64,000 nucleotides of DNA from Schistosoma haematobium (GCF_000699445.3 NC_067195.1:10096287-10160286); one strand, 5' to 3'; counted from the stretch's first letter, positions 26,909 through 33,704 are shown. The notes: generated by a model not told the origin, from the sequence alone. A program made the numbers and translations.

Positions 26909-28277
26909 CAGCCCAATTTCAAATAATGCAAAGAAGCAAAGCAAAGACATTCAGTACGATCCATCAAAAACTGGTCTGACAATGTCATGTCACTACAGTC
27001 AAGGTGAGACATGTTTGCGCAATTTTCTGTGTGCATATTGACGGATAAAAAATGTGACACTAGTAATGTGAAAGGATAGAGTTGAATTTGCTTGTATGTT
27101 AATAGTATGGCATAGGATTAACATAAGACATGATAGCTTGGATAAATGATCCATGTCGGATTGATAGTAAGGTCTTCTTTTCTAGTGAGAGTAGCAGGAT
27201 CTAGAAATATATGAGAAGCCTCAGCTACTCTCCTTTCTTTGTAGTTGCAAGTCTTTTTGTTTTATCTATTATTACCAAATAATTACGAGGTGCTCATTAG
27301 TGACTAGCTTCGAGAAGTAATTCTAGGAGTTCCAGTGAAAAGCTGTGACCAGTGGAGTTAAGCTGTGTCGTTTAGAGACAAGTATCTACCAAAGACAATA
27401 GAAGATGGTTACGCAATATCGTGGATTAGTTGAAGTTAGACATTAACGTTGTTGGATGCCGGCTCAGTTGTCTAGAATTCAAACGTTCGAGCGCGATACC
27501 AAAGGTCCTAGATTCAAACCCGATGTACAGGATCGTGAATGCGCACTGTTGAGGAGTCCCATACTATGACAAAACGACCATCCAGTGTTCCCAGGTTTTC
27601 AATGGTGGTTCAGCATTGATCGACTCATGATCTCAATAAAAAAATACTCAGAAATCTTTACAACCTCGTTACTGAAACATAAAATAGTTTGATTCGTTAA
27701 CCTGCTTGGCGCAATTCTTGTAGTATGTATATGTATATAAGATTACCCTCCTGGAAAATTTAAATCTTTAAAAGATATCTGGTATTCATGAATCCTATAA
27801 ACATGAGGTTAGAGGTTAGTGAGATGTGAACTGATTGTACTTTTTTTGGTAGAGGTTTGTTCTCTGAGCTGGATGGTTTGGTCGTGGAGCTTTCATCGTT
27901 CTTCTGAGTGACATCATCAGCACAAACTTCACGTAGAATTGAAGTGTTTGAAGGACGTGTCAGAAGAACGATAAAAGCTCCACGACCAAATCATCCAGTT
28001 CAGAGAACAAAACTCCACCAAAATCATCCACCTGAGCTACAAATCTTCTCCACTGATTGTACTCTGAAATTCTGTTGTGTATTTTTTCGTCAGAATGGAA
28101 AGGATTCTTTGATTAATAATAACACTAATGATATACTGGAATATGAATTAAGTTTGGTCTATTTTTTTCTTCTTATATACTTTCTTTTTCATTTTTTAGA
28201 GATCAACTGGTTTCCCAACATCACTGATAACAATTCTATTCAATTTATTGATTTATAAATTATTACCTAGAATTTAG
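1385..28277 (+). CDS. PKHD1L1: Fibrocystin-L (PKHD1L1-like) gene, 3' half, 12 exons
   Basis: Exons with matching phases are 1385-1550, 4331-4563, 6630-6787, 8739-9020, 10036-10278, 14594-14825, 16547-16770, 18172-18354, 21217-21420, 22429-22855, 26178-26335 and 28200-28277. All junctions are GT/AG, and together they read about 861 codons to a TAG. The order of motifs follows the C-terminal half of vertebrate PKHD1L1: a VWR...MDSIVYYDRP segment, then DMECDGLKK, QSEWQYN, ERRLSPIAF, RLDVYVNG, NYFDDSAQMLYVIIKG, and a polybasic site before VFVELEISTPP. PKHD1L1 proteins are very large, single-pass, mostly extracellular cell-surface proteins. The N-terminal IPT/TIG, PA14 and first G8 regions must lie upstream of base 1. 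The protein ends in a hydrophobic tail of about 20 residues with almost no cytoplasmic part. The family call rests on remembered homology; the exon structure is seen directly. Confidence 0.87.
1650..2148 (+). repeat. Probable degraded solo LTR
   Basis: The segment starts TGTAG and ends CTACA, the same termini as the intact LTRs at 40601 and 42630, and is about 499 bases with a TATA-like box near 1849. A diverged relative lies at 7985-8361. No coding sequence is adjacent and no clear target duplication is visible, so LTR status is inferred. Open reading frames inside it are chance. Confidence 0.45.
2335..2705 (-). repeat. tRNA-like SINE family A, antisense copy plus sense fragment
   Basis: Bases 2335-2640 match the antisense of the family whose fullest copy is at 27285-27680. 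A sense fragment of its hammerhead region (ACTAGGACAAAACGGC) follows at about 2645-2705, giving an inverted arrangement. The copy is decayed. Confidence 0.6.
2760..2965 (-). repeat. tRNA-like SINE family A, partial antisense copy
   Basis: Carries the family's distal segment (CTCAACCAGTCCACGAAATT through TCACTAGCGAGCATAT) without the tRNA-like and hammerhead part. Confidence 0.6.
3735..4237. repeat. Fold-back (inverted repeat) element
   Basis: The left arm (about 3735-4015) and right arm (about 4020-4237) are near reverse complements. Examples are ACTAAACTATACATATTCAT against ATGACTATGCATAGTTTAGC, and AACTTTTGGG against CTTCTCAAAAGTTG at the outer ends. The element lies in the intron between exons a and b. 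A relative with only one arm is at 60804-61087. I see no transposase and cannot name the family. Confidence 0.7.
4331..4563 (+). CDS. PKHD1L1: PKHD1L1-like exon b
   Basis: Begins NVRFDKCNDMECDGLKK and continues through a KDGGLFGQP turn and an IVPQSEWQYN motif, ending WPNKG. These are among the most conserved stretches of the family. The donor is GTAGTT, leaving phase 1. Confidence 0.88.
5660..5920 (-). repeat. tRNA-like SINE family A with altered hammerhead core
   Basis: Antisense copy with the tRNA-like head and hammerhead region at about 5708-5775. On the minus strand the core reads CTCAGGA instead of CTGAGGA, while GAAACGGCC is kept. It shares this change and the CCGCTCGCGGGA segment with the copy at 19261. 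Confidence 0.72.
6190..6530 (-). repeat. Unnamed dispersed repeat, antisense copy
   Basis: Matches the reverse complement of 23590-23860, including CTGGAGGTAGAAG-like and GATTGAAGAG-like segments. The same repeat flanks the Penelope-like element at 10632-11661. No coding capacity is recognised. Confidence 0.5.
6630..6787 (+). CDS. PKHD1L1: PKHD1L1-like exon c
   Basis: Acceptor TCTCTTTAG. Reads IIRDNSCIYMPKMQAYKC...LIESMDPDALERRLSPIAFATDGLS and ends in phase 0 at GTATGT. The ERRLSP motif and paired cysteines fit the region after the second parallel-beta-helix block of PKHD1L1. Confidence 0.86.
6955..7290 (-). repeat. tRNA-like SINE family A, antisense, diverged
   Basis: Contains the CACGAACCAATCTAAGTTGG start, the CCTGGACTGCCGTTTCATGA hammerhead region and the distal CTCTTCAAT..GGTCACTAG end, all diverged. 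Confidence 0.58.
7305..7490 (-). repeat. tRNA-like SINE family A, strongly decayed
   Basis: Only short blocks survive (AACTGATCTAAGTTAGACAA, AACCTGGAAC, CTACTGAGCCAGC). Placed with the family on these blocks and their order. Confidence 0.4.
7985..8361 (+). repeat. Diverged relative of the 1650-2148 repeat
   Basis: Shares an ordered series of blocks with 1650-2148: CAAGCCCA, the TATTCATT region, GTATGTGT, TTATTTTGT, GAGTTGGCT and a TTGCTTCGCTTTC-like stretch. Probably a fragment of the same LTR family. Confidence 0.45.
8739..9020 (+). CDS. PKHD1L1: PKHD1L1-like exon d
   Basis: Reads ANYIDLINGPSDHGVCSSYAC, then STPPQELRLRLP and RLDVYVNGVYM. It is phase 0 at both ends with donor GTAAGT. The RLDVYVN motif is a hallmark of PKHD1L1 and related G8-domain proteins. 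An (ATT)n run lies just upstream of the acceptor. Confidence 0.9.
9590..9770. repeat. Sm-alpha-type SINE fragment
   Basis: Contains GACTGGAACTGATCAGTCTC, GCATATATACATCCTATGCG, ACCTCGATATTGCC and AGTGGCTAGCAGTGG, the linker between the two Sm-alpha-type units at 22909-23440. The hammerhead core itself is not preserved. Confidence 0.5.
10036..10278 (+). CDS. PKHD1L1: PKHD1L1-like exon e
   Basis: Reads GQTVLQAPKTLNEFMP, then GTNYFDDSAQMLYVIIKG and DQFYGSEVVNNLANYLG. It is phase 0 at both ends with donor GTAAGT. The next exon starts IPAKNIRIVKVV, giving the family's conserved NLA.fL.Ip...IRI.kvV pattern across the junction. Confidence 0.9.
10653..10714 (-). ncRNA. Hammerhead ribozyme motif, left arm of Penelope-like element
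   Basis: On the minus strand: outer stem I CATGTATA pairs with TATATGTG, inner stem I AAGC pairs with GCTT, core CTGATGA, a ten-base stem II region, GAAA, stem III AACAA/TTGTT with no loop, then C17 (complement of 10664). The short loopless stem III is typical of Penelope hammerheads. The first stem II pair is disrupted. Confidence 0.68.
10898..11290 (+). CDS. GIY-YIG endonuclease domain of Penelope-like element
   Basis: The 130-residue frame contains CIYKFSCSCGDSYIGRTTRQ, then NQRMSEHLPAW and HLIDSGHTVD. This is the GIY-YIG nuclease that forms the C-terminus of Penelope-like polyproteins. The Tyr-Ile-Gly strand, the following Arg and the Glu-His pair are present, along with the cysteine motif seen in these elements. 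In an intact element it nicks the target for priming. Here it lacks the upstream reverse transcriptase. Confidence 0.85.
   Translation: MSTQTKDKLPELAPSMCIYKFSCSCGDSYIGRTTRQLNQRMSEHLPAWFIKGQIKKIRSSIVVHLIDSGHTVDKSESFRVIYRIPPSFPNGVRSRLLHISQAIGIRTCNPNLCVQKKFVTPLSLPWPVIT
11579..11640 (+). ncRNA. Hammerhead ribozyme motif, right arm of Penelope-like element
   Basis: Mirror copy of the left-arm motif: core CTGATGA at 11599-11605, GAAA, stem III AACAA/TTGTT, C17 at 11629. Stem II is weak, and the second stem I pair is lost through a G-to-A change. Confidence 0.66.
12004..12052 (-). ncRNA. Sm-alpha-type hammerhead ribozyme, minus strand
   Basis: The minus strand has CTGATGA, stem II GTCCC/GGGAT with loop AAAC, GAAA, a four-pair stem III ACGC/GTGT including one G-U, and C17. 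Stem I keeps CAG/CTG next to the core. The catalytic core is complete. Confidence 0.75.
12091..12140 (+). ncRNA. Sm-alpha-type hammerhead, plus strand, damaged
   Basis: Reads ATCCAG, CTGACGA, stem II TCCT/AGGA, GAAAC, GCGAGTC, then AAACTGGAT. Core bases are present, but the first stem II pair is mismatched and extra A residues separate C17 from stem I. It is inverted relative to the motif at 12004-12052, 40 bases away. Confidence 0.65.
12190..14590. other. Intron stretch with no recognised feature
   Basis: AT-rich intron between exons e and f. Short open frames here show no recognisable motif, and I saw no clear repeat family except the hammerhead pair at its left edge. Confidence 0.5.
14594..14825 (+). 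CDS. PKHD1L1: PKHD1L1-like exon f with polybasic cleavage site
   Basis: Reads IPAKNIRIVKVVSESS, then SGRRRRRSASGVFVELEIS. The five consecutive arginines (14654-14668) match a furin-type proprotein convertase site at the place where vertebrate PKHD1L1 has a basic RKRRS-like stretch. It ends in phase 1 at donor GTAATT. Confidence 0.88.
16547..16770 (+). CDS. PKHD1L1: PKHD1L1-like exon g
   Basis: Enters in phase 1 after TACTAG. Reads VINTTVVSVTIQKPTP, then KVVVPTGYTSVVEGVPFMIEISTLDSS, a beta-sandwich-like extracellular segment with an N-glycosylation sequon (NTT). The donor is GTATGA, leaving phase 0. Confidence 0.83.
18172..18354 (+). CDS. PKHD1L1: PKHD1L1-like exon h
   Basis: Reads GNIVKPLGSNSSIWAYEILQ, then LIFSESGQADLFVS. 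The GTALISNLIFSESGQADL pattern resembles Ig-like or filamin-like beta repeats. It is phase 0 at both ends with donor GTAAGT. Confidence 0.83.
18418..18650 (-). repeat. tRNA-like SINE family A, antisense, well preserved
   Basis: On the minus strand the order is tRNA-like head (GCGGTCTAGAGGTTAAGC, B-box-like GGTTCGAATT), then the hammerhead with CTGAGGA, GAAACGG/CCGTT and a GCATTG/CAGTGC stem I. The cleavage triplet is GTT rather than GTC. It lies about 65 bases downstream of exon h's donor. Confidence 0.74.
19261..19490 (+). repeat. tRNA-like SINE family A, sense, altered hammerhead core
   Basis: Contains a tRNA-like head with B-box-like GAGTTCGAATCCC at 19327-19339 and a hammerhead region at 19357-19410. 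The core reads CTCAGGA instead of CTGAGGA, as in the copy at 5660. Stem I GCACTG/CAGTGC is perfect. Confidence 0.74.
19800..20062 (-). repeat. tRNA-like SINE family A, antisense
   Basis: Carries AAACCTGGAAGCAC, GGACTCCTCAGCGATG, and the tRNA-like GTGAACGCTCAGCATCTAG segment on the opposite strand, then the distal CACACATTGCGTGACCATC block. The hammerhead centre is eroded. The next copy begins a few bases away in the opposite orientation. Confidence 0.62.
20068..20300 (+). repeat. tRNA-like SINE family A, sense
   Basis: Starts GTTGGATGCCGAGTCAGTGG with a tRNA-like head, then TTGAGGAGTTCTGCACTAGA and ACGAAACGTCTGTCCAGTCC. The first core base is changed (TTGAGGA), so activity is unlikely. It forms a divergent pair with the copy at 19800-20062. 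Confidence 0.63.
21217..21420 (+). CDS. PKHD1L1: PKHD1L1-like exon i
   Basis: Acceptor TATTTACAG. Reads VISPNDSTRLNTSVTFPVTQ, then SFTIQMIIIDKQTGAPVEMINWR. It continues the beta-rich extracellular region with several sequons, is phase 0 at both ends, and has donor GTAAGT. Confidence 0.82.
22075..22345. repeat. Two decayed SINE family A fragments
   Basis: An antisense fragment (TAGCTGTTTTGTCTTAGTAG, GGGATCAAACTCAAGAC) is followed by a sense fragment (GCGTTCGATCCC, AGAACGAAACATC), just upstream of exon j. Hammerhead stems are not preserved. Confidence 0.4.
22429..22855 (+). CDS. PKHD1L1: PKHD1L1-like exon j (longest in window)
   Basis: Reads NLIWKFTGDICPNSRKP, a serine run, WTINGFQLSW, then YVDEFKAAIQSELLMRYPNILFENITLSKG, which leads into a SEA-like fold completed by the next exon. 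It ends in phase 1 at GTAAGA. Two Sm-alpha-type SINE units lie about 50 bases beyond the donor. Confidence 0.84.
22931..22978 (-). ncRNA. Sm-alpha-type hammerhead ribozyme, proximal unit
   Basis: Minus strand: ATCCAG, CTGACGA, stem II GTCC/GGAC with loop CAAATA, GAAAC, then GTC and CTAGAT. Stem II is perfect, stem I has one mismatch, and stem III is two or three pairs. The core matches the published schistosome Sm-alpha hammerhead. Confidence 0.85.
23268..23315 (-). ncRNA. Sm-alpha-type hammerhead ribozyme, distal unit
   Basis: Minus strand: ATCCAG pairs perfectly with CTGGAT. Core CTGACGA and GAAAC are present and the cleavage triplet is GTC. The first stem II pair is an A/C mismatch; the next three pairs (TCC/GGA) are kept. 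Confidence 0.82.
23590..23860 (+). repeat. Unnamed dispersed repeat, sense copy
   Basis: Used as the reference for the family also seen at 6190-6530 (antisense) and around the Penelope-like element at 10500-11860. It reads GTGGAATGCCTGGAGGTAGA through AGATTTTACCAAGATATATT. No protein is recognised. Confidence 0.5.
23870..25690. other. Intron stretch with no recognised feature
   Basis: AT-rich intron between exons j and k. No frame, repeat family or RNA motif was recognised here. Confidence 0.5.
25700..25960 (+). pseudogene. RTE (SR2-like) LINE reverse transcriptase fragment
   Basis: The broken frame reads KVFNRVLLYRMKGSVDAKLR, RYQSGFRKDRWCTN, a stop, then IVELSVEWNSSLYINFFDYE and KAFDS. These are reverse transcriptase blocks leading to the FxDxEKAFDS motif that holds the first catalytic aspartate. 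Both ends are truncated and stops interrupt it. Confidence 0.82.
26178..26335 (+). CDS. PKHD1L1: PKHD1L1-like exon k (SEA-like C-terminal half)
   Basis: Enters in phase 1, so the Gly codon is split across the intron. Reads GSITVDLIAASDTTTVIQNAL, then GSVTFSVGGVDY and ends NAGC. GSITV resembles the G-SVVV autoproteolysis motif of SEA domains. Donor GTAAGT, phase 0. Confidence 0.83.
26440..26600 (-). repeat. tRNA-like SINE family A, antisense, internally deleted
   Basis: Keeps AAAACCTGGAAGCACTTCGT, CTAGTATGAGACTCCTCAGC, and the tRNA-like ATTCGAACCCAGGACC segment. A deletion removes the stem III side of the hammerhead. Confidence 0.62.
26838..26907. repeat. (AT)n microsatellite
   Basis: An uninterrupted run of about 35 AT units in the last intron of the PKHD1L1-like gene. 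Open frames of Tyr-Ile repeats on both strands are artefacts of the run. Confidence 0.95.
27285..27680 (+). repeat. tRNA-like SINE family A, longest sense copy
   Basis: Contains the distal block (GCTCATTAGTGACTAGCTTC, AGACAATAGAAGATGGTTAC), the tRNA-like head at 27450-27540, and a hammerhead region at 27541-27592. The core is TTGAGGA and the GAAA is changed to CAAA, so this hammerhead is dead. It lies about 520 bases before the terminal exon of the PKHD1L1-like gene. Confidence 0.72.
28200..28277 (+). CDS. PKHD1L1: PKHD1L1-like terminal exon l (hydrophobic tail)
   Basis: The acceptor ATTTTTTAG is in phase with exon k. It encodes 25 residues starting RSTGFPTSLITILFNLLIY and ending KLLPRI before TAG. 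The segment is a single hydrophobic stretch at the extreme C-terminus. It could be a transmembrane anchor with about six cytoplasmic residues, or a GPI-attachment signal after the small residues in NAGC. Exon assignment rests on phase and on fit to a type I protein end. Confidence 0.68.
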   Translation, partial: RSTGFPTSLITILFNLLIYKLLPRI

Positions 28278-28530
28278 TTATTTTGATTATAATTGTAGTT
28301 TTCGTAATCATTTTTATTTATTGTGTATTTCCATTACATTTATACATTCTACATATCTATGCACACTTTCCTACGAACAAACAAACAAACAAACTACACA
28401 TTGAATTCGTAATTTTGTCTTTTGTCATCTATTTTGCTAAATTTATTCTTCACATCAATTAAAGAACAATCATTTAATCACTATTTCATGTTATTTTTAT
28501 GTTTAGTTTGAGCAATTATTTTAATCGATG

Positions 28531-28536
28531 AATAAA
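28531..28536 (+). promoter_or_regulatory. Candidate polyadenylation signal after the PKHD1L1-like gene
   Basis: AATAAA lies about 254 bases after the stop at 28277 in AT-rich sequence. No transcript end is visible, so this is only the nearest canonical hexamer I found. Confidence 0.3.
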
Positions 28537-28639
28537 AAATAAACTTTTTTTCTGATAAAAGGTATTTGTTTTGTACAAAACAAAGTCCAAATTACAAGGA
28601 TGTAACAGTAGGACTAAATGGTTGTCCATTGCTTCGAGG

Positions 28640-29190
28640 TTTTCCGACTGACTAACCCCCAAATGCCCTGGTACAGCCGACAGTGGGAAGAGTCCGCTCT
28701 CTCTCTCTCTCTCTCTCGAAATGCTCTCACATGGCCACGCGTGTATAGCTTCTGCCAGAGAAGTCCTATTCACTGCCTTCTTGTGACATTACTGTTGTTT
28801 ATGAAATTGAGCGGACGAAAAGCGAATGTCCGGCGCTTCAACCGGGTTGGTGGACATGGAGAGTCCACCTAGGGGAGTTGGAAAACCCTCATTCCAAACC
28901 AATAGTGCACATTAGCTCAAGTATCGTGAGGGAACAAATGGCGTATGAACCAATCGTTGGTCACCGGCTACCATGAGACTGCATCTTCTTACGATGCTCC
29001 ACTGCTTTGTGGGTCAAACCTTTAGGTCGAAGACCCTGGGTGTGGCCCCCTAAGAAAACCACCTGCTTCGGTCTGAGCACCCGGGCAATATCACAGTCCA
29101 CATACAAATCAAATAAGATTTGTGTGGCGCATGTGTATCTGGTGCCCCCTTGTACCAATATCTATGTGTTTAAACAATAAATAAATAAAA
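28640..29190 (+). repeat. Dispersed repeat family B with (TAAA)n tail
   Basis: Matches 62680-63210 over nearly the full length: CCCTGGTACAGCCGA, CGAAATGCTCTCA, CGAATGTCCGGCGCTT, CCACTGCTTTGTGG, GAGCACCCGGGCA and GGTGCCCCCTTGTACCA. It ends in AAATAAATAAATAAA, a tail typical of elements mobilised by LINE machinery. An internal CT run lies at 28697-28717. It may be a SINE or a LINE 3' end; I cannot decide. Confidence 0.65.
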
Positions 29191-29628
29191 ATTAATTGAC
29201 TGATGAGAACAACTATAAGAATTACTGTAATATCCACAAAATCCCATTCTGAATTTAATTTTATGTTCAATGAAAAAGGGTTTTATAGATGTGACGACCT
29301 AGTGAACATCTTAATTATTTAAGATATAGATGTGTGAAAACGATTTGACCTAAAATATTTCAGTATATGGAATGTTTAAGTATTCTTGATAATATCGTGG
29401 CAAAGCGTTTTTATTTATAACAGTATTTATGTTTTGTCCTTAACTATAAATGATAAGGAGTTCGATCATTATTTAGATAAGTAGTCTGTATTTGAGACTT
29501 TCATCATGTTTTTTAAAGATGGGAAAAGTTTGAGTAAGTATTCATTTGTAGGCAAGTAACGGAAGAATTAAGCTAATGAAATTAAAATAAAGACGATAAG
29601 ATTCGCCTATGAATGTATTATTGATTAC

Positions 29629-29629
<1 letters not shown>

Positions 29630-29721
<92 letters not shown>
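29630..29721. repeat. (AT)n microsatellite
   Basis: An uninterrupted run of about 46 TA units between ACGTATAT and ATATACGT, so the flanks are themselves palindromic. Confidence 0.95.
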
Positions 29722-29722
<1 letters not shown>

Positions 29723-30189
29723 GTAAATGAGTTCAAGAAGGCAATTTCGTAGCTGTTCATATTGTTTAAACTGTTGGATTTAGTTCAACACTTTATTATT
29801 TTTATGAAACTGATTTCCAAGAAGTAATAGACGAAAGTGTTTGGTTTAGTTGATAACATTTTGGATGAGATGTACTTATTTGGTTTATTTCTCTATTATG
29901 TTTGTGCGTGCTGACTAGAATCCATAGGATATTTGTTCTTCGTGTTTCAGTGACATTCTTAGAAGTAAATACGGAGTTCCTCAATATCTCTGGTCATAGT
30001 TGTTCCGATTTTTCATCTCAATATAGTCAAGCTGAGGGGGGATGTATGATAATTAGAAGTATTCGAATTAATATGCTAACTAAGAATTTCCGAAATAGTG
30101 TAATTTAAGTCAGGTAGAGCTAGATGAGCGCAAACGGATGTATTATATTTGGATTTCTTAATCAGCGCGCAATCAAGTACATAGGAATC

Positions 30190-30960
30190 GTCAGTTAGTA
30201 CAAGTACCACAACTACCAGAGCTTAAGTGAGAACCTAAACTCCTGTTATCGATTGTACGTCTCCTTAAGTTTATCATGTGTCTGTCCAACTGTGTACTGG
30301 ATGTAGACTCTGGATGATCTATAATGCACTCATTCTTATTAGAATTAACAACCGACATTGGAACGGACTCGCCTGAGTCCTCGGATTGTATTTGATCAGC
30401 ATGTTGATTGTGTGTACATAAATCACTGATATCTAGGATTCGCACCATAGATTTCCAACATTCTTCACCGCAATCCACGTGGCTGACTGGACCATTTCCA
30501 CGATAATATGCAACTTCTGAAGAGTTTAAACACTTCATATTTAAACGAGGAATTCTCCCTTTTAACAGCTTTGATGCAGCCTTTTCGTCACAGAATGTTT
30601 AGCATTTCTATGTTGCAGTAGAAATGTATCTACTGCCCTCCCCAGTTCATTAAATGTTGAAGCAGAAATAGAATCAGTAACAGTCTTCAATGTCCTGGCG
30701 AAATTATCTGCCTGACCATTAGGACAAGGGTACCTGGGAGCAGTGAACAGATGTCTACACCCTATACCATTCAACCAGGTAGAAACTGCATCCGCAACAA
30801 AACTGGAATTATTATCAGTCACTAACACCATGGGAACTCCTTGTCGATTAAACACCTTTCTTAATGCTTGTATTATGAAGTCAGAATTTGGTGTTTGTGA
30901 AAAGAACTTCGGGCCACTTGGAAAAACAACCAGTGTTGACTACAACTAGACACCTCGAGG
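30190..30960 (-). pseudogene. Gypsy-type LTR retrotransposon integrase remnant
   Basis: Minus strand: 30855-30562 reads VLVTDNNSSFVADAV, GCRHLFTAPRYPCPNGQADN and DTFLLQHRNAKHSV, an integrase core segment with the second catalytic Asp. In the usual core the Glu lies in NGQAEN; here that position reads Asp. A second frame at 30538-30191 carries the polymerase C-terminus. A frameshift near 30590 separates them. Reverse transcriptase and gag are absent. Confidence 0.85.
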
Positions 30961-31029
30961 TGGTAGACAATCTTACTGAGCACCATATGAATTTATCAAG
31001 ATTGATAAACTATTGGTTGTGGACTTGAT

Positions 31030-32640
31030 GTACCTCCAGGCAAGGTCATAAGTATAAGGCCACTCCGCTCCCATTCCTGTTTTTCTCTCATTACATAACA
31101 AAGACATCCTGGATGTTGCTAGCTTCTGGTCCGTAAGATGAAAAAACATCCATGTTTCAGATATTCCTATCAGATAAGTATTATTAGCATTGCTGAGTTC
31201 ACACAGCTCATCCGTTTTATTCAGTAAACTCGCGGCGTTCGTATATAAGCAGTCTATACTTTCAATTTGAAACGCTTGAGCTTCCCCATCCTGTTTATCA
31301 TTATGAGCATTAGGTGAATCTAAAAGTAACCTACCTAAACAGGTTTTTTGAATTGGAAGCCCCCCGTCCTTTTTACGTTTTTTCTAATGATCTAAACAGT
31401 CCATAAGTGGAGTAGTCAGCTCCAACTAGATTTGTGCTTGATCATGATATCGTATGGTCTATTCTGGTGCATATGGATCCCAATAGGCAACCAGCGTCTT
31501 TTAGCACTAGATGCTTTGAGAGTTGCAGCCACCATATGGAAAGATGGGAGGATTATTTTCATCAGATGGGGTCTAGAATCCCAATCCTTCTTGGCTTGTC
31601 ACACCACTTGTCGAGTCAATATGTTTTTGAGCTTCAAGGACTGTTTGGTGAACTTCCATTGCCGAATATAAGAGTTTGTGTAGTCAGTGTTCACGTTTTG
31701 TGGTACGCCTTGCACGATGATATTTCTTCCACGAAAATACTTCTCGCAAGATACCTTAGGAATGTTCCTGATAAAATTGCACTCAGAATACGGTATGTTA
31801 GGCAGTATTCTTACATTCCCTGTTTAACTCTTTCCAGAGCAACCTAGCATTTTTTGTCCTGAGGACTTGAAGGAAGGTCAGGGCTGTCTTTAACGTTCAT
31901 GATTATGAGAGAATCATCACAAACCATGATACTTTTTCTCACGTTTTCAAGTATATTCAGGTTGAGAACCTTTTTGCTTGGTGGTTGAAGAGCGTCTTAG
32001 ATTCCTGCACTCTTTTCTGACCGGCTGGAAAATCTTAAATGTAGACTATACGGCCAAATCGCCAGTTAATTTCATCACAATACCTGGGATGTTCTTCTTC
32101 TTAAACGGTGACGATCGATTTTTTAAACTTTGTTGACGAGGTCTGATCGCCTACAGAGTTTTGGGGGCCATTGTTTCACTGAGGGACCCTGTGCTGAGAG
32201 ACCCAAGTTTTCTGAGTGGGTCTAGCACCGTTGATGCTATGACGGTGTTGAGCTTCATCATGTCCTCTCTAGTGTCAATCCATGCCCCATCAATACTACC
32301 GTTGTCGGGTCCCTCTTCTTTTCTTCACTGAGCGTCTTTGTATGTTTACCCGTTTTAGGACTACATTTTTTTAGGATCGCTGACCGCCGTTTTCGCAAAC
32401 CTGTCAAGAGAATGATGATGTTGCTCAGCAATACCCACATACCATCCGACTTAAAAAGTCAGTTGTAAGCATGTATCATAAGATTTGTGCATGCTTCGTG
32501 GGACCAACCTTTGCATATGTCACACTGCATATCAGAGGTAACAGCAAAACAGCGGCCACGTCGCTCACACGAATCCCTCATGGCCATGGTGACGTAGATT
32601 GCTTAACAGAAGCTAGCAAACGTTTGCGACCGTAACACAA
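31030..32640 (-). pseudogene. 5' part of a CR1-like LINE
   Basis: At the start (about 32587 downward) a frame reads MAMRDSCERRGRCF, QCDICKGWSHEACT, a PHD-like zinc finger as found in CR1-clade ORF1. Further on (31290-31150) a frame reads ESIDCLYTNAASLLNKTDEL and IGISETWM, the N-terminal block of the apurinic-like endonuclease of ORF2. Several stops lie between, and the rest of the endonuclease and all reverse transcriptase are missing. It ends next to the Gypsy remnant. Confidence 0.75.
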
Positions 32641-33704
32641 AAAACAGTACACCAAGAAAAGATAAAATGGATAGTACACAAGGCTAGGATAAACTAAAAC
32701 TACCTTTGATGTGAAAAACTGAAAAACTGAATAGTTAGCTAAGGCAAAACTACAGTCAACGATTAGTTTGGGGAAAACTCATACAGAAAAGTAATGTACC
32801 GAACTTTAAGCTCAGTATAGATCCTTTAGATTAAAAATGATACCGTTTTTGCGAAAGTTTGAGGAATGCAAATCACGTTAGGACTAAACTTCCAGTTCGT
32901 AAAGCGCGCAATATAATGTACAAAACTGCACTTCGCGGTGTAGCGGTAAATAAGTCCCCAAAATAAATAGCTCTGTAAGTTTTCGATATTGGATGCTGAC
33001 TATATTAGTTTCAGTGGACTCACCTAGCTGAAGGCACTCGGTAATGCATCCGCACCAGATCACGTGTGGGAACGCCGTGCTCAACATCTGCCTCAATCGC
33101 TAACCAGACTAGATCAGACAATTCCGATATACTGGCAATCGTCAAATACAACTTCTGATCTCCTCGATTCTGTTTTTGATTTCTCTTGGTGGGTACGAGT
33201 TATATTAGATGTTACTGGTAAAAGCGTTGTCAAACACTGAATACCTGTGCCATCTTCAGCGGTCTGTTTCTGCAGTTCAAGTATAAGGTTTTTTTAGATT
33301 TCTGATCATTTTGTCACATCATTTTATGAAATCTCGGTCTCTCTTCATTGAAAGCCAGCACACTGCATATGACTAAATAGTAATTCCTTGAGAGATTCAT
33401 ATAAGTATGAAATTGGTTTGTTTGGACAAGCCAGATTCTTAGGCATATTATAAGCTTCTTTGTGAATGAACGTCAGAAAATAAGTTATGAATTTATTAAC
33501 TTTAGTGTTTTTTTAGTCATGTACCAGATTTAAAACCACCTCATAATCAGCGCGCAACAAAGTACAAAGTAATTATAAGTTAGTACAAATAGAACAGGAC
33601 GGTTGAGATATTGTTAGTAGTAGTGGATAAATGTAGATATCATTTAAAACAATTAGTCCCTTTGATAAATTTCGATAATGATATTAGAAGACGAAGATTA
33701 TCGG

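Noticed and set aside
26779..27060. Open frames of Tyr-Ile repeats on both strands
   Set aside because: They are translations of the (AT)n microsatellite, which is open in several frames; no other coding signal is present.
28516..28872. Frames on both strands with a Ser/Leu run
   Set aside because: They are produced by a CT-rich run inside dispersed repeat family B and are not kept in the copy at 62680.
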